This document shows positions 55,934 to 64,000 of a DNA stretch of 64,000 bases, piece after piece. Source of the stretch: Lasiosphaeria ovina (taxonomy: Eukaryota; Ascomycota; Sordariomycetes; Sordariales; Lasiosphaeriaceae); contig JAULSN010000002.1 of the NCBI GenBank assembly GCA_033439765.1, forward strand, positions 7,130,001 to 7,194,000, read 5' to 3'. The first letter of the stretch is position 1. Each line of letters starts with the position of its first letter. Below the pieces are notes generated by a model. That model was not told where the DNA came from. It did not search any database and worked only from the letters and a program-made list of their open reading frames with translations. Made by a program: the position numbers and the translations under genes.

Positions 55934-58900
55934 ATGTCTGCTGCAAACGGCTCCCTGCTGCGGGAAGCTCTAGTGGTGGTAGGCCCTAAGCGGTCGAGGT
56001 TCACGCCCAAGGCTCTCTCAGAACTCCGTTCGGCAATCACACGCAGCCCAGACCTAGGCTTCCTCCACGAGGCCATCACGGGACTCGAGTCCCTGTGGCC
56101 AACTATTGTCGCCGCCCATCCAGCATTGAAGCAAGTTGACGGAAAACAGAGCCTCCACAGCCTTGGCCAGTTTCTCAAAACGGGAGAGCTGGACACTCTC
56201 ACCCAGACGGGATCCCGCCACGATAACATCCTGCTAGACGTGGTCACGGTGCTGTCCCAGATTGTCGACTTCTGGCGCCTGGCCACGACCAAAATACAGA
56301 ATGGGATTTTCACGCCCCTCAAGTCCGACGACGCGGGCCGTCACCACCTGTACAACATCCAAGGCTTCTGTCTTGGCTTCTTGGCCGCTGCAGCCGTGGC
56401 CAGCGCCAAGAACAAGGCTGAGTTTGAGACAAATGCCGCTGCAGCCCTCCGCATCGCAGTCTGCACCGGTGCCCTCGTGGAAGCCGACGTCGTGGAGCTG
56501 GGCAAGTCGGGCACAAAGCCGGCATCTCTGTCGGTGGGGTGGAGCTCGCAGAATGACTACGAGGGGCTCGGCGACGTCTTGAACTCTTACCCGAATGTGA
56601 GTTTTACCGTCAAAGCCAGACACAAACACAAGGCCTTCGCTAACAGTGAATCACATGTGAACAGGGGTACATTGCCTGCATGACGGACGCCACCCGCGCC
56701 ACGGTAACCCTTCTCGGCCGTGATGTAGATCCCATTAAGCAACAACTTTCGGCACTCGGTCTGGCAGTCCAGTCCATTCCCCTTGAAGGTCGGTACCACT
56801 ACCGTCCGGCCTATGAGGACGGTGCTCGCTCGCTCAAGGCTCTGTTCCAGCGGGACGCGCGATTCCAGCTGCCCAATGCCGCAGCGCTAGTCCTGCCGCT
56901 GCGGTCAAATGCCGACGGCGGCATCATTGCCGAAGGCGCCCTGCACGAGATCGCGCTCGAGTCCATCCTGCTGCGCCAATGCCGGTGGTATGAGACGGTG
57001 CGCTACGCCGCCTCGCGCAGTCGCATCCCAACCGACGACATTTTCCAAGTCGGCGCCGAGCCGGCCGTGCCTCGCTCACTGAACAAGGCATCGTCCTCGT
57101 CGTCCTCGCGGTCGTCCTCTTTCGGTCAAGACGACGAGGCCACACAAGACAGTTCCACGCAGGACGACGCCTCGGCCGTCGCCATCATCGGCATGTCGTG
57201 CCGCTACCCCGACGCCGACTCGCTTGAGGAGTTCTGGGACCTCCTCCGGGACGGCAAGTCGGCAGTCCGGCCGCTGCCCTCCGACCGGTTCGACATCTCC
57301 GAGATAACTCGCGAGCCTAAGGGCGGCGCCTTCTGGGGTAACTTCCTGCGCCGCCCAGACTTGTTTGACCACCGCTTCTTTGGTCTCTCAGGGCGCGAAG
57401 CCAAGTACATGGACCCGCAGCAGCGACTGACGCTGCAGGTGGCGTACGAGGTGCTTGAGTCGGCCGGCTACTTTGGCGTCGGTGCGTCGCCGGACAGGTT
57501 TCCGGGCGACATTGGCTGCTATCTGGGAGTTGGCGCGGTCGACTACGGCGACAACATTGCCTGCCACGATGCCACGGCATTTTCGGCGTTGGGTACTCTG
57601 CGGGCTTTCATTAGTGGCAGAGTGAGCCACCATTTCGGCTGGAGCGGACCGTCGATCACGTACGACACGGCCTGCTCGTCTGGTGCCGTGGCGATACACT
57701 CCGCCGTGACGGTTAGAATGCCTCTCTTCTCCCCGCTCTCTGCATTGACTCGCCTGCATGCAATCTGAGACACTACTGACAGACAAAAATAGGCGATACG
57801 GAGCGGCGAATGCTCGCTGGCCCTGGCAGGCGGCGTCAATGTTATGACTAGCCCGGCTCTGTCCCAGAACCTTGCTGCTGCGTCCTTCTTGAGCCCGACA
57901 GGCGCGTCCAAGGCTTTTGATGCCAGCGCTAACGGATACTGCCGGGGTGAAGGCGCCGGCCTTGTGCTCCTGAAGTCGCTGGCGCGTGCCCGTGCTGATG
58001 GAGACTCCATCCTGGCTGTCATCACTGGTTCTGCCGTCAACCACGGTGCAAACTGCTCCCCTATCAGTGTGCCAGTCTCGGCGTCGCAGAGCGCGTTGTA
58101 CAGAAAGGCATTGTCTATCTCCGGGACTAATCCCAAGCATGTTAGCTTTGTCGAGGCCCATGGTACAGGTAGATCTCTCTTTCTCCGACTCCTGGATATG
58201 AGGTCCGGCCAAAAGCTAACCCAGTCTGTCTACAGGTACACCTGTTGGTGACCCCATCGAGTGCGAGAGCATCCGGCGCACCTTTGGCGGCTCGGATCGC
58301 GCGCAGGAACTGTTCCTTGGCTCCGTCAAGGACAACGTCGGACACACTGAAGCGGCGTCAGGTGCCGCCGCGCTGATCAAGACGGTGCTGATGATGCAGA
58401 AACGCGCCATCCCGAAGCAGGCCGGCTTCACGCACCTCAACCCCAAGATTCCGCCCCTGGAGCCGGACCGTATCGCTGTCCCTCGCCAAACGCGGCCTTG
58501 GACTGCGGAGCGCCGCATCGCCGTAGTCAACAACTATGGCGCTGCCGGTAGCAACGCCGCCATTGTCGTAGAGGACGCAGGCCAGACGTACGCCGCGCCA
58601 GTTACCACAACGAATGGTCGTGGCCCGGTCTTGGCAGCGTCCGAGCTGCCATTCTTCATCTCTGCCAAGACGCCCGACAGCCTGAGAGACTACTGCAAAG
58701 TCCTCAAGACCAGTTTGGCCGACATCAAGAAGGAGCACGGTGCCTCTGCGGTGCTGAACCTAGCGTACAATCTTTCCGCTAAGCAAGGCCGCGGCTTCGA
58801 ATACAGCTATAGCTTCACGGCATCCAGCCTGGAAGAGGTGGCCGCGAACCTCGACCGCGCGCAGTCCGTCGCTCTTAACAAGACGCCGATCAACCGACGG

Positions 58901-61900
58901 TGTCCAGTCGTGTTCTGCATCGGCGGCCAAACTGGCCGGACGGTGCATCTCGACGAGGATCTATTCCGCAACAGCAAGCTCCTCCAGAAACACGTCGTGA
59001 GTACCCCTAGACATTTAGCCTTGTGTATTTAACCCCAGCTGACCTTTTATCCTCCAGAACACGTGCGAAAGAGCATGCCAGACCCTCGGACTCGCAAGCC
59101 TGTACCCAACCATTTTCAGCCCAGAGCCGGTCGACGATCTGGTCAGCCTGCACAGCCAGCTCTTCTCGCTGCAGTACGCTAGCGCGCGGGCGTGGCTGGA
59201 CAGCTGCCTGAAAGTTGACACCATCATCGGCCACAGCTTCGGCCAACTCACGGCCCTGGTCGTGGCCGGCGCGCTGTCGGTGGAGGATGGGCTGCGCTTC
59301 GTCACGGAGCGCGCCCGCCTGATCCAGGAGTCCTGGGGCCACAACACGGGCGCAATGATATCGGTGCAGGGCGCCAGAGATGACGTGCACCGTCTACTTG
59401 ACAGAACAAAGCTGCAGTATTCGGCCTTGGCTGTTGAGGTCGCCTCCTACAACGGCCCGCAGCTGGTTGTCATGGCGGGCGACCACGCATCGGTTGATGC
59501 CGTAGAGGACGTCGCGAGGGCCGCCAGTCCAGGCGACTTTGGCGGGCCAGTCAAGGTGGTCAAGCTGAAGACCACACACGCCTTCCACTCGAGACTGGTA
59601 GACGGCATCCTGCCGCGTCTTGCCGAGGTTGCCGCCACGCTCAAGTTCCGGAGCCCGTCCATCCCAATCGAGGCGTGCTCGCGGGAACCTCAAGACTGGA
59701 CAGTGGCAATCGACGCCGAGACCCTGGTGCAGCACAGCCGCAGACCCGTTCATTTCAATGACGCGATTCACCGCATCGAGGCTCGCCTGGGCGCCTGCGT
59801 GTTCCTTGAAGCCGGCTCGGCGTCAGGCATCGTTCAAATGGCCCAACGGGCCCTGGTCAACAAAGCCGGCAGTGAGCACATCTTCCAGCCCATCGACATC
59901 GGCCCGTCCGACTCTCTTGACACGCTGGCCCAGGCCACCAGCAACCTGTGGGCGGCCAGCGTGAGCGTGCAGTACTGGCCTTTCGACCGCAGCCAGAAGG
60001 ACGGCTTTGCGTGGATCAACCTGCCGCCGTACCAGTTCCAGAAGAACTCGCACTGGATTGAGTACATCACGCCCAAACCAACGATCATGATTCAAGAAGC
60101 CGCGCAGCCGGTTGTCAAGGAGAACAACGTTGCGCCGCAGCCCCTGCAGCTGCTTGACCTGCTCGAACGCGACCCCAGTGGCAGCTCTACATTCCGCATC
60201 AACACAGCGCACGACATGTTCACGTACTGCACCCAAGGCCACGCCGTGCTGGGGCAGTCTCTGTGTCCCGCATCGCTGTACGTCGAGATGGCCGTGCGCG
60301 CAGCTACCGCCCTCGGCAGCTCGAGCACTACCTCCCCTGAGTTGACTCTGGCGCCTTGCGTCAAAGACCTCAAGATCTCGGCGCCCCTCTCCATATCGTC
60401 TACCCGCAGTGTCTTCCTTCAGCTTTCCCCTGCCAGCAACCCCAGCACTCTGGCTTTCACCATCCTCAGCCGCAGCAGCCCAACAGCAACCGCGTCAACC
60501 AAGCACGCGACGGGAAAGGTGTCCCTTCTGGCGCCCGGCACGTACCTGGACGCGCCGCGCCTGCAACTCATCCGACGCCTCACCGGCAGCCACGGTAAGC
60601 ACGGCGACGGCAAGCTGGCGGCGGCGCCCGGGGCGCACGTGCTCAGCGGCAGCATCGTGTACCAGGTATTCGACCAGGTGGTCGACTACAAGCCATACTA
60701 CCACGGCGTGGAGCGCATCGTGGCCAGCGGGCACGAGGCCGTCGGCGTCGTGCGCGTACCGCCCGGCGGCGGCGGCGAGGGCGCTCAGAAGCAGCACCCC
60801 ATCATGCGCGAGGCCAGCTGCGACCCCATCGCGCTCGACAACTTCCTGCAGGTGGCCGGCATCCACGTCAACTGCCTGTCGGAGCGCAGTGCCGACGACG
60901 TCTACGTGTGCACGGAGCTGGCCGAGATGTTCATCGGCGACGGCTTCCTGGCCAAGCGCGGCGACGTGGCCGAGTACCGCGTGTACACGTCGTTCGAGCA
61001 GGGCGCCGGCAAGACACTGGTCAACGACATCCTCGTGTTTGACCCCGAGACGGGCGACGTAGTCGTGTTGTTCCTCGGTGCCGTGTTCCAGGGCGTGCCC
61101 ATGAAGGCCTTGGCGAGGACACTGGCGAGGCTGAACGGCAGCGATGCGGCCGAGACTGAGACTCGGCGCAGCGCGCCTGCCGTCTTGCCGGCGGTGCAGA
61201 TTCCCGTTGTGCAGAAGCCGTCTGGCTATACGAGCACGCCTGCCCCTGTTGCCAGTGTTCGTGCTCCGCTTGTATCGACCACCCCGACACCGGTGTTGGC
61301 TCAACAGCCTAGGGTGCCGGCTAAGACAAATGGAGTATCGGCTTCGGCTAAGGCAGAGGCCGACTCGACCCTTGTTTTGCGGCAGGTCCGCGAGCTTCTT
61401 AGTCGCGTCATCGAGATACCTCTCGACGAGGTGAAGCCAAGCGTGTCATTGGCCGACCTCGGCGTCGACTCGCTGATGAGCACTGAGGTCTTGAATGACA
61501 TCAAGACTCAGTTTGACGTTGTCATCGCAGCCGAGCAGTTCCTGGCGCTCGACGACGTGCAGTCGCTTGCCCGGCTGGTCAGCTCCGTCACGAGCAATGA
61601 CGGCGAACCTGCTCTTACAGTTCCACAGCTGCAGCAACAGGTACAGCAGCAACAGGACGCCATCGCAGCCATTCCGCAGTCCGCAGTGCCACGGGGGCCG
61701 AGTGTCAACGGCTTGTCTTCTTCGTTTGCTCAGATCCAAGAGTTCCTGAGCAGCCTGCTCGACATTCCCGCCGACGAGATCGCTGCCGACACGTCTCTCG
61801 ACGATCTCGGCATCGACTCTCTGATGGCGACCGAGGTGCTCAGCGAGATCAAAAAACGGTTCGGCGTGACGATCCTGGCTGATGAGTTCCAGGAGTTCCA

Positions 61901-64000
61901 AGACGTGCTCGCCATCGCCTCGCGCTTGCAGGCGTCGTCCGGTGCCTTCACGCCGCCACTGACGCAGGGCGAGATGAACACCACTGTCCAGGTCAACGGG
62001 CACGCGACAAGTGGCTACACAACTAACGGGCACACCACGAACGGGCACACAAACGGGCACACCACGAACGGGCATGCAACCAATGGGTATGCCAATGGGT
62101 ATACTAACGGGAATACGAACGGACATACAAACGGAGTGCATGATGTCAGCGACTCCGAGTCTGAGTCCGACTCGTCGGCAGCGGTCGCTCACCGCAGCTT
62201 CGATAGCGTCAAGCGCGAGTTCGATTCCATCAGCCGCGACGTCGAGTTTGCCGATTTTTATGCGAAGGTCTACCCTGGGCAGATGCAGCTCGTCGTTACT
62301 TACATTGTCGAGGCCTTCCGCGACATGGACTGCTCGCTTGACGCGCTCCGCCCCGGCGACAGGGTCGGCGACATCCCAGTCCTCGGCAAGCACCACAAGG
62401 TCAAGCGCCGCATCTACGAGATCCTCGAAGTCGGCGGCCTCGTCAAGCAAGACACGTCGGGTGCTTTTGTCCGCACCGCTGTCCCCGTCCCGACTACTCC
62501 ATCATCGCAGCTCCACCCTCCCCTCGTGGCCAAGTTCCCGCAGCACGCCTATGAGCACAACTTGCTGGCCTCGACCGGCTCTAAGCTAGCCGACTGCCTC
62601 ACCGGCCGCACCGACCCTCTGGCCATCTTGTTCGGCAGCGCCGCGGCACGCACTCTCATGGAGAACGTCTACACACACGCGCCTATGTTCAAGGCCGGTA
62701 CCGTGAACCTGGCCCGCTACCTGGTGCAGGTCTTCAACCGCTTCTCCTCGGAGCGGCCGATTCGCGTGCTCGAGCTCGGTGCCGGCACCGGTGGCACGAC
62801 CAAGTACCTGCTCGAGAGCCTGCTCGGTACCGGCCGCGCGTTCGAGTACACCTTCACCGACATCTCGCCGTCGCTGGTGGCCGCGGCCCGCAAGAAGTTT
62901 GCCCAGCACGACTGCATGCGCTACGCCGTCCTGAATATTGAGCAACCGCCGCCCGCGCAGTTCTCAGGACAGTACGACATCGTGCTCTCGACCAACTGCA
63001 TCCACGCTACCAAGGACCTGACAAACTCGTGCACCAACATCCGCGCCTGCCTGAGGCCCGACGACGGCGTACTGTGCCTCGTCGAGTTAACGCGCAACTT
63101 GTTCTGGTTCGATCTCGTCTTTGGCCTACTTGAGGGCTGGTGGCTGTTTGACGACGGCCGCCAGCACGCCCTCGCCAGCGAGACACTATGGCGTGAGCAC
63201 CTAGTGCGCGCCGGCTACCGCTGGATCGACTGGACCGTGAGCGCCTCGGACGAGTCCAATGTGCTGCGCGTCATCACCGCGTCGCCCGCCGACCTCTCGT
63301 CCCTGTCCGACACAGACACGCCGGTGTCGACGGAGACGGTCGTCTTCAAGACGGTTGGCGACCTCGACCTTAACGCCGACATCTACTACCCCTCGGAGAA
63401 ACAGAGGGAAGGCGTCCAGGTCCGCCCGGTCGGTGAGCACCCTCGCCCGTCCATGATCAGCATCACCGCCCTCTAGCAGCCGCGCCGCTGACACCCCTCT
63501 CCTCTCAAGCCCTCATGATCCACGGCGGCGGCCACGTCATGCTCTCGCGCAAAGATATCCGACCAGCCGGCACCGCCACCCTGCTCGCCGCTGGCTTCCT
63601 CCCCGTCAGCATTGACTACCGCCTGTGCCCCGAAACCACGCTGCCAGCGGGCCCAATAACCGACGCCCGCGACGCGCTGGCCTGGGCACGCAACACCCTC
63701 CCCCACCTGCGCCTCCGCCGCCACGATATCCGCGCCGACGGCTCCCGCGTCGTCGCCATCGGCTGGTCCACAGGCGGCCATCTGGCCCTAACCCTCGGCT
63801 TCACCGCGGCGGCTGCCGGCATCCGGCCGCCCGACGCCACGCTGGCCTTCTATTGCCCGTCCGACTACGAGGACGCCTTCTGGCAGCGACCTAACCTGCC
63901 GTTCGGCCAGAGCCGCCACTCCCTCGCCAGCTACGACCTGCTCGAGGGCGTGCGCGCCCGGCCCATCGCCGCGTACAACCCGCCGCCCACCAAGCGCGCG
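55934..64000 (+). CDS. Non-reducing polyketide synthase, SAT-KS-AT-PT-ACP-ACP-MeT-esterase/TE; runs off the window
   Basis: Six exons so far, 55934-56596, 56665-57711, 57793-58168, 58236-58996, 59058-63432 and 63510 onward, give 2571 codons to the edge. SAT Cys146 (GFCLGF); KS Cys558 (DTACSSG), His693 (EAHGTGT), His732 (NVGHTE); AT Ser1009 (GHSFGQ); PT His1344 ([15 protein letters not shown]) and Asp1543; ACP1 Ser1754 (GVDSLM); ACP2 Ser1870 (GIDSLM); an Asn-Gly-His-Thr linker about 1929-1977; MeT with intact [15 protein letters not shown] near 2186; then a hydrolase with [10 protein letters not shown] and GWSTGGH (Ser2494). A stop at 63474 is avoided by an intron (GTGAGC to CTCAAG) that restores the oxyanion motif. 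The SAT should load a chain from the HR-PKS; MeT adds C-methyl groups; release is by hydrolysis or esterification rather than reduction. Confidence 0.95.
61996..62142 (+). repeat. Coding minisatellite (Asn-Gly-His-Thr) in the NR-PKS
   Basis: Imperfect units such as AACGGGCACACC and ACGAACGGGCAC repeat through the ACP2-MeT linker, decaying to AATGGGTATGCC and AACGGACATACA. The unit sequence is the same as in the HR-PKS repeat at 28741-29051. Confidence 0.88.

Noticed and set aside
57720..57790. Stop codon within the NR-PKS KS domain read as gene end
   Set aside because: The TGA at 57766-57768 lies in a GTTAGA...AATAG intron; joining 57711 to 57793 restores the conserved KS sequence [18 protein letters not shown].
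61446..62450. 334-codon minus-strand frame inside the NR-PKS
   Set aside because: Covers the two ACPs, repeat linker and MeT start in antisense; its valine/isoleucine repeats are the reverse of the NGHT minisatellite.

Overview
The window looks like nuclear DNA from a filamentous ascomycete (Pezizomycotina, probably Sordariomycetes). Genes carry short GT-AG introns of about 40-150 nt, coding regions are GC-rich, many intergenic stretches are AT-rich, and the families are typically fungal: Zn2Cys6 regulator, pisatin-demethylase-like P450s, iterative PKSs, and Pep7/Vac1, Met8 and Fta1 orthologues. All calls come from reading the sequence; no database search was run. Splice sites were placed by eye from GT/AG signals and frame agreement.

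Layout. Positions 1-13.5 kb are mostly housekeeping: MET8 (siroheme synthesis), a Pep7/Vac1-type FYVE protein, a sugar transporter, a CENP-L/Fta1-type kinetochore gene with ACGCGT boxes upstream, an interrupted tRNA-like element, an NmrA-like oxidoreductase, and a decayed gene for a protein with a SUMO-interacting-like motif and tandem C-x4-C-x(9-12)-C-x2-H repeats. From 14.3 kb to the right edge lies a secondary-metabolite region: a CYP7/8-like P450, a BTB protein, a pisatin-demethylase-like P450, a secreted GMC oxidoreductase divergent from a highly reducing PKS (KS-AT-DH-MT-ER-KR-ACP), an F-box pseudogene, a Zn2Cys6 activator, an SDR, a multidrug-type MFS exporter, a three-repeat Myb protein, a lactonase-like metallo-beta-lactamase hydrolase, a second pisatin-demethylase-like P450, and divergent from it a non-reducing PKS (SAT-KS-AT-PT-ACP-ACP-MeT-esterase/TE) that runs off the window end.

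Working model (inference). The highly reducing PKS makes a reduced chain, the SAT domain of the non-reducing PKS accepts it, and the second enzyme extends, C-methylates, cyclises and releases an aromatic product. P450s, GMC oxidase and SDR tailor it, the MBL-fold enzyme may hydrolyse an ester or lactone, the Zn2Cys6 protein activates the genes and the MFS pump exports the product. HR/NR PKS pairs make azaphilones, resorcylic lactones and related alkyl-aromatics; the exact product cannot be read from the sequence.

Most notable: an NGHT-type 12-bp minisatellite in both PKS genes at different inter-domain linkers; two wrecked accessory genes; a weakened SAM motif in the HR-PKS next to an intact one in the NR-PKS; a CYP7/8-type P450 among cluster genes; and a tRNA-like gene whose halves are about 240 nt too far apart.
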